64,000 bases of DNA from Paenibacillus chondroitinus NBRC 15376 (GCF_004000765.1 NZ_BILW01000015.1:62001-126000), one strand, 5' to 3'. Counted from the stretch's first letter, positions 16,607-27,761 are shown. The notes: generated by a model from the letters alone, not told the origin. Numbers and translations: made by a program.

Positions 16607-17272
16607 GTGAATGTACAACGTTTTTTGAAGCATTGGAAAAGAAGGCTGCGCTGGAAACGCAGTTGGTTGACATTAGGGATGATCTTCCTTGTAGGTTCGG
16701 TTTGTTGGATTGGCTACGCAACAGATGGTTTTTCAGGTGCAGACCATTCTTCGACTCAAGCTGCGATGGCACAATTAACGCCGGAAGACGATGAGCGTCT
16801 GAAAGAAGCGGAAGCAACGCTGAAGCGGATTACCGATACAAGAGAAAGTTACTTGCTTAAGTCTTACGTTTGCGGTGAAGAGAAGAGCACACTCGGTCAG
16901 CAAACCTCAGAGCAGCTGCTTGATATGCAAATGAAACATCCGAACTGGCTGCTGAGTGTCAGTCCTAGCGGAGAGATCACATTTACCGAGAACATTGAAG
17001 ATTTGTCTCCGGCTTGCAAAGAGAAAGCGGTATTCGGCATCGACGGCAGCAGCAATCTCTCGTTGTTTAACGGCACTCCTGCCAAAGATAACGTCATACG
17101 GACATTTTTCCAATTAAACATCAAGCATTTGGAAAGCAGCCTCCCCCCGGATACGGTGGAAAAGCTGCGCGAGGGCATTCGCATCTCTGATATGGAGGAG
17201 TATAATAGCGTATTATCAACATTCAGCGATTATGCCGTGGAAGAAACAGAAAAAGCGATGACAAGACCATAA
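16607..17272 (+). CDS. bofC: BofC-like forespore signalling protein
   Basis: BofC is a forespore-made secreted protein that restrains SpoIVB-dependent activation of pro-sigma-K. The C-terminal half ('VFGIDGSSNLSLFNGTP', 'TFFQLNIKHLES') closely follows BofC. A membrane/signal segment lies near residues 20-40. At 221 aa it is longer than the ~170-residue B. subtilis protein, mainly between the signal and the conserved part. GTG 16607 has GAAGGGG 6 nt upstream. It sits directly before ruvC-ruvA-ruvB, and its pathway partners spoIVFA/B are at the start of this window. Confidence 0.85.
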   Translation: MNVQRFLKHWKRRLRWKRSWLTLGMIFLVGSVCWIGYATDGFSGADHSSTQAAMAQLTPEDDERLKEAEATLKRITDTRESYLLKSYVCGEEKSTLGQQTSEQLLDMQMKHPNWLLSVSPSGEITFTENIEDLSPACKEKAVFGIDGSSNLSLFNGTPAKDNVIRTFFQLNIKHLESSLPPDTVEKLREGIRISDMEEYNSVLSTFSDYAVEETEKAMTRP

Positions 17273-17285
17273 TGGAGCAAAAAAG

Positions 17286-17328
17286 TGAGGTAGATAAGGG
17301 GAAATCCCGAGTCTATCTCTTTTTTTTG
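17286..17328 (+). terminator. Terminator after bofC
   Basis: GAGGTAGA...GGG and CCC...TCTATCTC form an interrupted hairpin followed by a long T run. Confidence 0.85.
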
Positions 17329-17390
17329 TTATCTGCTATAATGAGAAATGACTACATATGTTCGCTTTTTTTAGATGGGAGAGAAATGCC

Positions 17391-17894
17391 GTGCGTATTC
17401 TGGGGATTGATCCGGGGATCGCGATTGTAGGTTTTGGCTTTATTGATAAAATTGGCAGCAAGCTTGTTCCTGTGCAATATGGTTCAATTCAGACGGAAGC
17501 ACATACCGATCCGGGTCTGAGACTGAAGGATGTCTACGACGCTACAACGCAATTGATAGAAAAGTATAAACCGGACGCAATGTCCATAGAGAAGCTTTTT
17601 TTTAACCGAAATGTAACGACGGCATTTACCGTAGGCCAAGCACGTGGTGTCATGATTCTAGCGGGTGTTCAGGCAGGTCTGCCCATAGCGGAATATACGC
17701 CTCTTCAAGTCAAACAATCCGTTGTCGGCTACGGGAATGCGGAGAAGAAGCAAGTCCAGGAAATGGTCAAAATATTACTCAAACTATCGCAGGTGCCTAA
17801 GCCTGATGATGTAGCTGATGCTCTGGCGATTGCTATTTGCCATGCACATTCTTCTGCTTTGCAATCTAGAATAAATGAGGTCAGAAAAAGATGA
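17391..17894 (+). CDS. ruvC: Crossover junction endonuclease RuvC
   Basis: Resolves Holliday junctions together with RuvAB. Catalytic acidic residues are visible in 'ILGIDPGIAIVGFG', 'SIEKLFFNRN' and the C-terminal 'PDDVADALAIAICHAH'. 167 aa. GTG 17391 is 7 nt after GGGAGAG and gives the standard N-terminus; the frame upstream to 17358 has no ribosome site. B. subtilis lacks RuvC and uses RecU, so its presence separates this organism from Bacillus. It overlaps ruvA by 4 bp. Confidence 0.96.
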   Translation: MRILGIDPGIAIVGFGFIDKIGSKLVPVQYGSIQTEAHTDPGLRLKDVYDATTQLIEKYKPDAMSIEKLFFNRNVTTAFTVGQARGVMILAGVQAGLPIAEYTPLQVKQSVVGYGNAEKKQVQEMVKILLKLSQVPKPDDVADALAIAICHAHSSALQSRINEVRKR

Positions 17895-18520
17895 TAGATT
17901 TCTTACGAGGAAAAGTGGCGCTGCGCGAGAGCGAGTATGCTGTGCTGGATGTGAACGGCGTAGGTTATCGAGTATTTTGTCCTAATCCCTATGCGCTTTC
18001 GCATAAGGATAATGAAGAAGTGACGATGTTCATTCACTATCACGTGAGGGAAGACGCTCATTTGCTATTCGGTTTTGTCTCGCGAGATGAGCAGGCTTTA
18101 TTTCGTTTGCTGCTGGATGTGACGGGGATTGGACCTAAAGTGGCTTTGGGTATCCTTGCGGCAGGTGGAAGACCAGAAGCTGTTATTTTGGCAATTAGCC
18201 AAGAAAATTTGGCTTTCCTGACGAAGCTGCCAGGCATCGGCAAAAAGACGGCGCAGCGGATTATTTTGGACCTTAAGGACAAATTAGGTTCAGTGACGTT
18301 CTCGAGTCCTGAAGCTGCTGTTGCTTTAAGCGTTGTGGGTTCAGCCCAGATAACGGAGGGCGGCCAAGTTTGGACGGAAGCGAAAGAGGCTCTGATGACG
18401 CTTGGTTACACGGAAGCGGAAGTGGACCGCGCATGGCTGCAAGTGAAGCCCAAAGCAAATCCTTCGGATTCTACAGATGTTTTGATGAAGCTTGCCCTGC
18501 AAGCCTTGTATACGATGTAG
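17891..18520 (+). CDS. ruvA: Holliday junction DNA helicase subunit RuvA
   Basis: Junction-binding subunit that loads RuvB. OB-fold N-terminus ('MIDFLRGKVALRESEYAVL'), the helix-hairpin-helix pair ('LLDVTGIGPKVALGILA', 'LPGIGKKTAQRIILDL') and a C-terminal RuvB-contact domain ('EAKEALMTLGYTEAEV') are present. 209 aa. Coupled to ruvC by an ATGA overlap. Confidence 0.98.
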   Translation: MIDFLRGKVALRESEYAVLDVNGVGYRVFCPNPYALSHKDNEEVTMFIHYHVREDAHLLFGFVSRDEQALFRLLLDVTGIGPKVALGILAAGGRPEAVILAISQENLAFLTKLPGIGKKTAQRIILDLKDKLGSVTFSSPEAAVALSVVGSAQITEGGQVWTEAKEALMTLGYTEAEVDRAWLQVKPKANPSDSTDVLMKLALQALYTM

Positions 18521-18575
18521 CAAGTATTAGCCAATGAAGAAAGCTTTCCTAGGGAAAGCTCGTAGGAGGATCACC

Positions 18576-19586
18576 ATGGATAATGACCGGATTATATCGG
18601 CTAATTTGATGATGGAGGACAACGTCATAGAGTACAGTCTGCGTCCCCGTTATTTGGCTGAATATATCGGCCAGAAGCAGGCTAAGGAGAACCTCAAGAT
18701 TTATATCGAAGCCGCCAAAATGCGCAAGGAAGCGCTGGATCATGTGCTGCTTTATGGACCGCCGGGGCTCGGGAAGACGACCCTGTCCAATATCATCGCC
18801 AACGAGCTTGGCGTGAACATTCGAACAACCTCCGGCCCCGCCATTGAGCGGCCGGGCGATTTGGCTGCCATCCTGACGAACCTGCAGGAGGGCGACGTGC
18901 TGTTCATCGACGAAATTCACCGTCTCCACCGTACGGTGGAAGAGGTGTTATATCCGGCGATGGAGGATTTTGCCCTTGATATTATCATCGGCAAGGGGCC
19001 GAGCGCTCGCTCGGTGCGGTTGGACTTGCCGGCGTTTACGCTGGTCGGCGCGACGACGCGCGTCGGTTTGTTGTCTGCGCCGCTGCGCGACCGTTTCGGA
19101 GTCGTCAGCCGGCTGGAGTTTTATACGGTGGAGGAGCTCACCTACATCGTCTCCCGGACGGCCGACATCCTGCAGGTCGGCATCGTCGGTGAAGCCGCGC
19201 GCGAAATCGGCATGCGCTCGCGTGGCACACCGCGTATCGCGAACCGCTTGCTGAAGCGGGTTCGCGACTTCGCGCAGGTGAAGGGCGATGGCATCATCAC
19301 GCTGGACATCGCCAAGGAGGCGCTGAAGCGCATCCAGATCGATGACCTGGGTCTGGATGAGATCGACCATAAGATGCTGAGGGCGATCATCCAGAGCTTC
19401 CAGGGAGGCCCTGTGGGGCTGGAGACGATCGCTGCCACCATCGGTGAAGAGAGTCAGACGATCGAAGACGTCTACGAGCCGTATTTGCTGCAAATTGGAT
19501 TTTTGCAGCGTACGCCGAGAGGGCGAATCGTTACGCCGCAGGCGTACCATCATTTGGGCTTGCCGGTGCCGGAACAGCGGTCATGA
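18576..19586 (+). CDS. ruvB: Holliday junction DNA helicase subunit RuvB
   Basis: AAA+ motor driving branch migration. Walker [10 protein letters not shown] at residues 61-69, Walker B 'LFIDEIHRL', the Arg-finger region '[12 protein letters not shown]', and a C-terminal winged helix ending '[14 protein letters not shown]'. 336 aa. ATG 18576 lies 6-7 nt after AGGAGG. An 8-bp perfect hairpin (AGCTTTCC/GGAAAGCT, 18542-18560) lies between ruvA and ruvB. A GC-rich stretch in the middle differs in base use from the 3' flank. Confidence 0.98.
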   Translation: MDNDRIISANLMMEDNVIEYSLRPRYLAEYIGQKQAKENLKIYIEAAKMRKEALDHVLLYGPPGLGKTTLSNIIANELGVNIRTTSGPAIERPGDLAAILTNLQEGDVLFIDEIHRLHRTVEEVLYPAMEDFALDIIIGKGPSARSVRLDLPAFTLVGATTRVGLLSAPLRDRFGVVSRLEFYTVEELTYIVSRTADILQVGIVGEAAREIGMRSRGTPRIANRLLKRVRDFAQVKGDGIITLDIAKEALKRIQIDDLGLDEIDHKMLRAIIQSFQGGPVGLETIAATIGEESQTIEDVYEPYLLQIGFLQRTPRGRIVTPQAYHHLGLPVPEQRS

Positions 19587-19626
19587 GGAACTTGAGAGGG
19601 AGCCGGGAGGCTCCCTCTCAAGTTCC
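19587..19626 (+). terminator. 18-bp perfect hairpin after ruvB
   Basis: Arms 19587-19604 and 19609-19626 are exact reverse complements (GGAACTTGAGAGGGAGCC) around a GGGA loop, starting at the base after the ruvB stop codon. It is followed by only TTGTTG, so it may terminate poorly or act as a 3'-end stabiliser. Confidence 0.65.
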
Positions 19627-19837
19627 TTGTTGCTGCCGTGACGTGTCCTCGTCTTCGAGTTTACATCTGGGCCAGGCACTCGTTTACTACCAGCTTGCAC
19701 TCCTGAGCCTTAACTCCTTACTTCCTCCAACCTGCACACCTGAGCTAGTCACTCATTCTACTTCCAGTTTCTATGCTTGCACCGCTCGCTCGTCCAATTT
19801 CAGCCTCTATTCCCACTTGTGAGCACAAACCGCCCGG

Positions 19838-20022
19838 CTAACGGACTGAGATGCCCCTATTTGCGACTTTTGGCGCAAAATTAACATCTAACGGACTCAG
19901 GAGCCGTTATTGAGCATGAAAATGCTCAAAACAGCAACAAAGTCCGTGAATAACGTCTCCTCGGTCCGTTAGCCCCTCAAATCCCGCCGAATTCGCCCAA
20001 ATAACTGCTCCTGAGTCCGCTA
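19838..20022. repeat. 185-bp mirrored repeat element, copy A
   Basis: Four 24-bp units, consensus starting CTAACGGACTCAGGAGCCGT, lie at 19838-19861 and 19888-19911 (forward) and 19949-19972 and 19999-20022 (reverse complement). The whole is symmetric about 19930. The centre holds CAAAACAGCAACAAA. A second copy with the same spacing lies at 48310-48494. The rest of the 570-bp gap 19587-20158 shows no gene. Confidence 0.9.
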
Positions 20023-20158
20023 CGAAAAGAAGCTGCACGAGCGACACCTGAGCAGCAACCGAAGGGTTTACCATTTTATTCTACTAAAAAACAAAACTTC
20101 TGCGCTTTGCCAGAGTCTAACATAGTAGAATGCTGCAAAAGAAAGGAAATATTGTCGA

Positions 20159-22351
20159 ATGAAACGAACAAAAAAGCTGTTAGCCCCCAGAACACTAGCT
20201 TTGATAACGACGGCTGCTTTAACGTTTGGAACAGTTCCAGTGTTGACGTTCCCTGCACATGCAGCGGGAATATCGCATTTGGATGAAGTACGTGTTGCCT
20301 TATTCATAGATTCTGCCAAATATAAATTAATAGAACCGGTCACGACACTCAGCTCGACTGGCGGGATGGATATCAGTGTGCGCAGTTCAGCCAGTGCCGC
20401 CGAACAGCTCTGGCTTACTCTACAAGACAGCACCATCCGCATGTCTTTGGATCAGTACAGTGTCATGATGCTGGAAACGACGGACTTCGCTGCAGCTAAA
20501 GGATTAAGTACGAAGCTCGCCACCATGTCAGCGGATGGTTACGTGTTAAGCCGGGTGAAACAAGGGAAAACGGTGTTTCAGGTATTTTACGGCAGCTTCC
20601 CTTCGATGGAAGCGGCAGAAAGCGCTTCAGCCCAAGCGCTAAAAGATGTGACAGTGGCTTCGTTCACGAAGCAAGCCCCTCCTGCAGTGACAGGGCCGCT
20701 CCATTTAAGCGCGGGTACGTTTGCGTCAGAGGCTGCTGCTTTGCAGCAAGCGGCTGTTTATGCTGGAGCTGGAATTCAAGCGGATGTGGCCTTGCAAGAT
20801 GATGCCACAGGTAAGCCGGCATATAGTGTTTGGATTGGCAACGAAGCGAGTCCTGCTAAGTTAGAAACGGTAAAACAGGCCGCTATGCGTGCGGTTCCTG
20901 CGATTCCTTTGCAAACCGCCAATACGAAGGCGTCCTATCTTATTCGCAAATCAGACGTAACCGCGTCGACGAATGGAACTACACCTGTTCCGCATTTCGC
21001 TGCAGGAGTTGGTCAGCAAAAAACGTTGGTTCACTCCAAAGGTGAAGCAATAACTGTAAAAGAAAAAGCAGACCGCAAATATCGTGGCGACATGGAAATC
21101 AGTACATACCAGAATAAATTGGCATTGGTGAACGAAGTGCCGATGGAGTCCTACTTATATGGCGTATTAGGCGCGGAACTTGGCTCCGGATGGCCAGCAG
21201 AGGCATTGAAGGCTCAAGCGGTCGCGGCCCGCACATTTGCCATTAAACAGGGAAATAAATACGAAATCGCTCAAGTGACGGATACGACGTTAGATCAAGC
21301 TTATTACGGCATGCAAAAAGAGTTCCCGGCAGGCAATCAAGCGGTTGATGCCACGAAAGATGAAGTCATTTCGGATAAAAGCGGATTGATTTCTCCTGTG
21401 TTCTCATCGAATTCCGGTGGGAAAACCGCAGATCCATCCGAGGTTTGGGGAAATCCTGTGGGATATTTGCGCAGCGTGGCCAGCCCTGATCAAGGAGCGG
21501 AAAATGGCAAAGCAACATGGTACCGCATTCAATTGACGGATGGCCGTCTGGGCTATGTCTCCGCGGAATACTTGAAGGATAGTGGCCAGAAAGACAAGAA
21601 CGGAACTCCTTACTACGAGTCTACCGAGCAAAACGTCAATGTCCGTTTGGCGCCGTACGTGGACAATACAGCGAATCCCTCCATTGATCAGCTTGCAGCT
21701 AAAGAAAAAGTACTCGTCATCGGGCAGGAAAAAGAGTCTAATGCCTACTCCTGGATGAGAGGCCCTTATACGCCGAGTGAGATGAAAAGCAAATTAACAG
21801 CGGCAGGGGTACAGATCAACGGTGAACTAACATCCCTGGAGGTATCTGCACGCGGCCCATCTGGAAGGGTTACAGAGCTTAAAGCAAATGGCGTTGTAGT
21901 GAAAGTGCCTTATCCTGACGCGCTGCGAAGTGTGCTTGGCGGCTTGCCCAGCACCCTGTTTGAAATTGAAGGAGCAGGAAGTTATACTGGTAGTACCCCG
22001 CAAGGAGCGAATCTGGTGATCGTGGGGGGCGGAAGTGCCGGGACGGGCACGACAAGCGCTGACTCCGTTTACGTGCTTTCCGGTAATCAATCCCAGCCTA
22101 CCTCGCTCAAGAAAACGGATTTGACCGCATTAGGCACCACAGGGTTGGCTAAACCAACGGATTCAGTTGGAACCCCAAACACACCTTCGGTAACACCAAC
22201 GCAGGGCAAACAATTCGTATTCCGCGGCACAGGATATGGCCATGGATTAGGAATGTCCCAATGGGGAGCAAGAGGTTTTGCTGAACAAGGCTATGATTAT
22301 AAAAAAATACTTCAGACATATTATACTGGAGTCAACATAACTAAGGAATGA
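20159..22351 (+). CDS. SpoIID/LytB-domain cell-wall protein with SH3 insert
   Basis: Exported protein related to SpoIID (a peptidoglycan lytic transglycosylase used in engulfment) and LytB (amidase enhancer). Signal peptide to about residue 36 ('PAHA|AGIS'), a SPOR-like region, then the SpoIID domain ('[19 protein letters not shown]', '[15 protein letters not shown]', final '[20 protein letters not shown]'). Between these halves is an inserted SH3-like segment ('[20 protein letters not shown]', 'NVNVRLAPY'). At 730 aa it is about twice SpoIID. The essential Glu is in 'VLGAELGS'. It lies just upstream of queA (10 bp). Confidence 0.85.
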   Translation: MKRTKKLLAPRTLALITTAALTFGTVPVLTFPAHAAGISHLDEVRVALFIDSAKYKLIEPVTTLSSTGGMDISVRSSASAAEQLWLTLQDSTIRMSLDQYSVMMLETTDFAAAKGLSTKLATMSADGYVLSRVKQGKTVFQVFYGSFPSMEAAESASAQALKDVTVASFTKQAPPAVTGPLHLSAGTFASEAAALQQAAVYAGAGIQADVALQDDATGKPAYSVWIGNEASPAKLETVKQAAMRAVPAIPLQTANTKASYLIRKSDVTASTNGTTPVPHFAAGVGQQKTLVHSKGEAITVKEKADRKYRGDMEISTYQNKLALVNEVPMESYLYGVLGAELGSGWPAEALKAQAVAARTFAIKQGNKYEIAQVTDTTLDQAYYGMQKEFPAGNQAVDATKDEVISDKSGLISPVFSSNSGGKTADPSEVWGNPVGYLRSVASPDQGAENGKATWYRIQLTDGRLGYVSAEYLKDSGQKDKNGTPYYESTEQNVNVRLAPYVDNTANPSIDQLAAKEKVLVIGQEKESNAYSWMRGPYTPSEMKSKLTAAGVQINGELTSLEVSARGPSGRVTELKANGVVVKVPYPDALRSVLGGLPSTLFEIEGAGSYTGSTPQGANLVIVGGGSAGTGTTSADSVYVLSGNQSQPTSLKKTDLTALGTTGLAKPTDSVGTPNTPSVTPTQGKQFVFRGTGYGHGLGMSQWGARGFAEQGYDYKKILQTYYTGVNITKE

Positions 22352-22361
22352 ATACACACTC

Positions 22362-23435
22362 ATGGATGTACAAGCATTTGACTTTGAATTACCTGAATCA
22401 TTGATTGCCCAGACGCCGCTGCTTAATCGCACGGCGTCTAGATTGCTTACGCTGAATAAACAGACCGGAGCAATTGGTCATCAGACTTTTGAACAACTGA
22501 TTGATTATCTGGAAGCCGGGGACTTGCTCGTGATGAATGATACACGAGTCATTCCAGCACGGCTCTTTGGCATGAAGAAAGACACGGGAGCTAAAGTTGA
22601 ATTATTGCTCTTGAAACAACTCGGTGAGGACCGTTGGGAGGCCCTGGTAAAGCCCGGGAAGCGCATGCAGCTGGGGGCTGTGGCCGTTTTTGGGGTGAAC
22701 CAGGAGGAAGAGCCTCTGCTGACGGCGGAAGTCGTTGAAGTTGGAGAGATGGGAGCACGCGTGCTTCAATTCAGCTATAAGGGCATTTTTAATGAAATTT
22801 TGGATCGATTAGGGGAGATGCCCCTGCCTCCTTATATTAAGGAACAGCTGCCGGAGAGGGAACGCTATCAAACCGTGTATGCGAAACACGAGGGCTCGGC
22901 CGCGGCTCCAACAGCAGGACTTCATTTCACGGAGGCTTACTTGGAGAAGCTGCAAGCGAAGGGGGTTCGTCTTGCGTTCGTCACGCTGCATGTGGGATTA
23001 GGCACATTCCGTCCTGTGTCCGTAGACACCATTGAAGAGCATCAAATGCACGCGGAGTATTACGTGCTTTCCGCTGAAACCGCAGCGGCGATCAATGAAA
23101 CCAAAGCGAACGGGAAACGTGTTGTTGCTGTAGGAACAACATCTGCCCGAACGCTGGAAACCGCCGCAGGTATCAGTCGTGAGCAAGGAGGAGAGGAAGA
23201 TGGGAAGCCATTAGTTATCCAACCTTCGCAGGGATGGACGAGTATTTTTATTTATCCGGGATATACCTTTGGGGTCGTGGATGCTCTGTTAACGAATTTC
23301 CATTTGCCGAAATCAACCCTGCTCATGCTGATTAGCGCTCTGGCTGGAAGGACGTATATCATGCAAGCGTACGAAGAGGCTGTCCGAGAAGAGTATCGCT
23401 TTTTTAGCTTTGGAGACGCAATGCTTATTTACTAA
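22362..23435 (+). CDS. queA: S-adenosylmethionine:tRNA ribosyltransferase-isomerase
   Basis: Adds the epoxycyclopentanediol ring to preQ1 in tRNA during queuosine synthesis. Typical '[20 protein letters not shown]' start, '[14 protein letters not shown]', and '[16 protein letters not shown]' are present. 357 aa, slightly longer than usual, with an insertion around '[13 protein letters not shown]'. It forms queA-tgt-yajC, as in B. subtilis. Confidence 0.98.
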   Translation: MDVQAFDFELPESLIAQTPLLNRTASRLLTLNKQTGAIGHQTFEQLIDYLEAGDLLVMNDTRVIPARLFGMKKDTGAKVELLLLKQLGEDRWEALVKPGKRMQLGAVAVFGVNQEEEPLLTAEVVEVGEMGARVLQFSYKGIFNEILDRLGEMPLPPYIKEQLPERERYQTVYAKHEGSAAAPTAGLHFTEAYLEKLQAKGVRLAFVTLHVGLGTFRPVSVDTIEEHQMHAEYYVLSAETAAAINETKANGKRVVAVGTTSARTLETAAGISREQGGEEDGKPLVIQPSQGWTSIFIYPGYTFGVVDALLTNFHLPKSTLLMLISALAGRTYIMQAYEEAVREEYRFFSFGDAMLIY

Positions 23436-23467
23436 TAGAAACAAAGACTAGAGGAAGCTTAGAATAG

Positions 23468-24619
<1,152 letters not shown>

Positions 24620-24634
24620 GAAAGGAGGATACCT

Positions 24635-24949
24635 ATGTTTCTATTGGCTGAAACTACAACTGCGAATACTGGCGCGGTAGGATATTTGTATACATACGGG
24701 CCGTTAGTGCTCATGTTCGTGGTTCTCTATTTCTTACTTATTCGTCCACAGCAAAAAAGACAGAAAACACGCAATCAAATGCTCGGCTCTTTGAAAAAAG
24801 GAGATAAGGTCGTTACGATTGGCGGTCTTCACGGCACGATAATGGAGATCACTGACGATACTTGTGTGCTTCGTGTCAACGATGCAACGAAAATGACTTT
24901 TGATCGTTCTGCCATCAATGCTGTTTCACAAACAACAGCAAAGGAATAA
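24635..24949 (+). CDS. yajC: Preprotein translocase subunit YajC
   Basis: Small inner-membrane partner of SecDF. One membrane helix ('YGPLVLMFVVLYFLLI') is followed by the conserved 'RPQQKRQKTRNQML' and a soluble β-rich part ('LKKGDKVVTIGGLHGTI'). 104 aa. AAAGGAGG precedes ATG. The secD-secF genes lie 5.8 kb downstream. Confidence 0.96.
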   Translation: MFLLAETTTANTGAVGYLYTYGPLVLMFVVLYFLLIRPQQKRQKTRNQMLGSLKKGDKVVTIGGLHGTIMEITDDTCVLRVNDATKMTFDRSAINAVSQTTAKE

Positions 24950-24952
24950 AAT

Positions 24953-24989
24953 AAAAAAGCGAGAACCTTCATCAGGCTCTCGCTTTTTG
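24953..24989. terminator. Bidirectional terminator, yajC / PAP2 gene
   Basis: AAAAAGCGAGA...CCT and AGG...TCTCGCTTTTT form a hairpin with A and T tracts on either side. Confidence 0.92.
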
Positions 24990-24997
24990 TTTGGCTT

Positions 24998-25837
24998 TTA
25001 AAGCTCATTATTTTTGAAAGATCGTTTAAGCAGTGCTTGCTCGCCAAGAACCAGGCGTCCTTCGGAAATGCGCAGTCCCAATCTTGCGGCTACAACACCT
25101 AGCACGACACCGGCACACATATCGGATAACCAGTGGATACCCAGATAGAATATCGTGAAAATGATAAAAGCTGAGGAAATCGGAACAAAAATTTTCCAGA
25201 ACGTATTGCGGCTCTTTACAGCAATGACGGCCATCGATACGGAGATCGACGTATGCAGGCTAGGAAAGCAATTATCCAAACCTGACAGCGGGCGGTAGTC
25301 CTGCTCGAAGGTTGGGAACACATCGAGAATAAGCAGCTTAACATTGGGATGAAACGACCAGACTTCGTTAACTGGAAAGAACAGATAAAACGGAATGGCT
25401 ATCATATAGTTGAACATGAGCGCGTAACAAATCGCGTAAAATAGTTTGTGATTTTTCTGAAATGTATATAGGGCAATGGATGCAATCATGACGGACGGAA
25501 AGATCACGACATAGAAGTAACTGCTGATCACGGTCAATATATCATTGTGGAAGAAATGTTGGATCGCAGAGACAAAGTTTCCTTCTATGCTATAGATGGA
25601 TTTGGTAAAATCAGCTTTATAGTCAATTCGTTTCTCGACCCACATCTCAAGTTTATTGAAAAAAAGGATTGTGATGAGTGCTGCGAAGTGGATTAAATAC
25701 TTGCGGGATGTAAATATTTCTTGAACGAAGCTTCCAGCGATAACGAACGGATTTTTGCGTGTTGCGGCAATTAGAAAGACGATGACAGTAATTACTATAT
25801 AGACCGTCGCATGTGTCATAGACTGAAACGGGCTCAT
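24998..25837 (-). CDS. PAP2-family membrane phosphatase
   Basis: Integral membrane protein with about six hydrophobic segments. Its C-terminal half has the PAP2 histidine motifs: 'NCFPSLHTSISVSM' (SxxHT motif) and 'GIHWLSDMCAGVVLG' (HxxxD motif). This form resembles the inositolphosphotransferase-like PAP2 branch rather than soluble acid phosphatases; substrate is probably a lipid phosphate or undecaprenyl pyrophosphate, which is inference. 279 aa. B. subtilis has no such gene at this site. Confidence 0.83.
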   Translation of the reverse strand: MSPFQSMTHATVYIVITVIVFLIAATRKNPFVIAGSFVQEIFTSRKYLIHFAALITILFFNKLEMWVEKRIDYKADFTKSIYSIEGNFVSAIQHFFHNDILTVISSYFYVVIFPSVMIASIALYTFQKNHKLFYAICYALMFNYMIAIPFYLFFPVNEVWSFHPNVKLLILDVFPTFEQDYRPLSGLDNCFPSLHTSISVSMAVIAVKSRNTFWKIFVPISSAFIIFTIFYLGIHWLSDMCAGVVLGVVAARLGLRISEGRLVLGEQALLKRSFKNNEL

Positions 25838-25930
25838 GGTGTTTTCCCCCTAATATTGGAAATTATTGCGAATATAACTATGATAGTATACCACAATCAA
25901 AGGGGGATAGTGAATTTTCACGGAAACGTC

Positions 25931-26320
25931 TTATTTCGTCGTGTTTACGCCAAGGATTCCTCCTAGTGCTCCTGCTGCAAATAAAGTACCGAGCAATTGC
26001 AGAGATTGAAGATTCAATCCCGCGTCAAAAGCTAGAAAGCCAACCAAGAAAATAAGGATAAAATAGACGAATCCGACGAGTCCCCCGTGGTACCAGCCGC
26101 GGTTACCGGCTCTTTTGCCTGAAACCCAGCCTCCAATAAACAGTGCTGCAGCATGGATAATCGTAGTTAACGTATGCAAGGAACTCTCTTGTGTGCTAGT
26201 CAGCAGCAAAAATAATGATGTTACTATTGTCCCAATTGTCATCATGCTTAATGAATAGGCAAGTCCGGAAAATAAAGGTGATGTTATTCGAACCTGACTG
26301 ACCGTTTTCATGGGGTTCAC
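25931..26320 (-). CDS. TIGR04086-family membrane protein (YrzE-like)
   Basis: Small protein with four predicted membrane helices ('FSGLAYSLSMMTIGTIVTSL', 'HAAALFIGGWVSGKRAG', 'VYFILIFLVGFLAF', 'LLGTLFAAGALGGIL') and the family's 'GKRAGNRGWYHGGLVG' loop. Function unknown. GTG 26320 lies 9 nt from GAAAGGA and is the best start; GTG 26326, TTG 26329 and ATG 26311 are alternatives. It occupies the yrzE position between yajC and the DUF421 gene. Confidence 0.85.
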   Translation of the reverse strand: MNPMKTVSQVRITSPLFSGLAYSLSMMTIGTIVTSLFLLLTSTQESSLHTLTTIIHAAALFIGGWVSGKRAGNRGWYHGGLVGFVYFILIFLVGFLAFDAGLNLQSLQLLGTLFAAGALGGILGVNTTK

Positions 26321-26420
26321 AGGCACCAATCCTTTCTTATATTCGTTCTTTTCATTATCATCATTGTATGGCCAAGCACATAGAATTAGTACAGACTGTT
26401 CAAAGGGAAGGTGAATAATT

Positions 26421-27761
26421 ATGACGGAATTTTCTCAAGGACCCGCTCTGTGGCAGGCTATTGCAGCTCTTATTATTTTTGTTGCCGCTTATATTTGTAT
26501 CTTGATTGAGAAGTGGGACCGTATGTATACAGCGCTTGGAGGAGCTATCCTGATGCTTCTGCTGGGCATTGTTCCAATTGGAAAGGCGCTTACAACATAC
26601 GCTAATTGGCATGTTCTTTTATTTCTTGTTAGTTTATTCGTGATTGCCGGTCTATTTCAGAAAACAGGACTTATCGCATTCGCCGCAAGCAAAATCATAC
26701 GCGTGTTTCGGTTACAGCCTTTTACGATATTAATAGGTTTGTCGGTACTGGCCGCTGTAAGTTCTGCCTTATTAAACGCTTTGCTCGCCATTGCTGTTAT
26801 CGTTCCGATCCTGCTCAAAACGACGAAGATGATGAAACTGTCGCCTGTACCTTTTTTGATTTCTGTCTTGTTATCGGCGAATCTCGGTGGAGCAGCAACG
26901 CTTATGGGCAATTGGTCCAATAGGTTGATAGGTGCAGCTGAGCACATAACAACAGGGGAGATGCTGATCAAAATCGGACCGCTAGTTATTCTCATGTTGG
27001 CCATCGTCTATCTAACAATGTGGTTTCTCTATGGAAGGAAGATGATTATTCCGGAAACGTACAAGCGGGAGGTGCTCAGTTTGCAGCCCGAAACATACTT
27101 AACGGAAGATCGCGTCCAATTTATCGGTGGCAGCGCCATTGCCGGGGCAACGCTGCTTGCTTTTTTACTGCAAGGTATTTTGGGGTGGCAAGCCTCCTAT
27201 ATTGCTGCAGGCGGAGCCATAGCGCTAATCGCGCTTAACTATCAGGACCTCATTCAGCTTTTCAAAAAGAGAGACTACCGTTCATTCTGGAGTGGGGTAC
27301 TAGAAACACAAGGGTTGTTTGTTCTAGGATTGTTTATTATGGTTGGCGGATTAACGTATGCCGGAATATCGGGATTCATCGCTGTTAGAGGGTTGGAATT
27401 GAGCCAAGGCTCCATGTCATTTTTATCCATGCTTTTGTTATGGTTAACGGGGTTTGGTTCATCTGTTGTGGATTATGTGCCATATACTGCGGCGATGATT
27501 CCTGTGGTAGACCATATAGGAACAGAAATGAAGAGTTTTTCTCAAGCATCCATACAACCTCTGTGGTGGTCCATCATTATCGGAACCGCGATTGGAAGCG
27601 GGGTTACACTCTTCGGTTCGATTTCGAGCATGTATGCGGCAGCACTCGCGGAGCAAGAAGGAGGAGGGCTTAATCCCCGTAATTATTTCATGATTGCAGG
27701 GCCGATCTCGTTGGTTTTATTCATCGTGGCAACGATCTATTTCAAGTTATTTCTGTTGTAA
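26421..27761 (+). CDS. ArsB/NhaD (SLC13-type) anion permease
   Basis: Secondary transporter of the ion-transporter superfamily with about 11 hydrophobic segments over 446 residues. The two half-repeats are seen in 'NALLAIAVIVPILLKTT' / 'LSANLGGAATLMGNWSN' and 'VVDYVPYTAAMIPVV' / 'GTAIGSGVTLFGSISSMYAA'. The substrate (dicarboxylate, sulfate, arsenite or Na+/H+) cannot be told. ATG 26421 follows GGGAAGG. Inserted between genes that are close neighbours in B. subtilis. Confidence 0.85.
   Translation: MTEFSQGPALWQAIAALIIFVAAYICILIEKWDRMYTALGGAILMLLLGIVPIGKALTTYANWHVLLFLVSLFVIAGLFQKTGLIAFAASKIIRVFRLQPFTILIGLSVLAAVSSALLNALLAIAVIVPILLKTTKMMKLSPVPFLISVLLSANLGGAATLMGNWSNRLIGAAEHITTGEMLIKIGPLVILMLAIVYLTMWFLYGRKMIIPETYKREVLSLQPETYLTEDRVQFIGGSAIAGATLLAFLLQGILGWQASYIAAGGAIALIALNYQDLIQLFKKRDYRSFWSGVLETQGLFVLGLFIMVGGLTYAGISGFIAVRGLELSQGSMSFLSMLLLWLTGFGSSVVDYVPYTAAMIPVVDHIGTEMKSFSQASIQPLWWSIIIGTAIGSGVTLFGSISSMYAAALAEQEGGGLNPRNYFMIAGPISLVLFIVATIYFKLFLL

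Noticed and set aside
19583..19822. 79-codon frame after ruvB
   Set aside because: Starts in the ruvB stop/hairpin and has no ribosome site or recognisable pattern.
20107..20131. Promoter for the SpoIID-type gene (TTGCCA ... TAGAAT)
   Set aside because: Spacer of only 13 bp.
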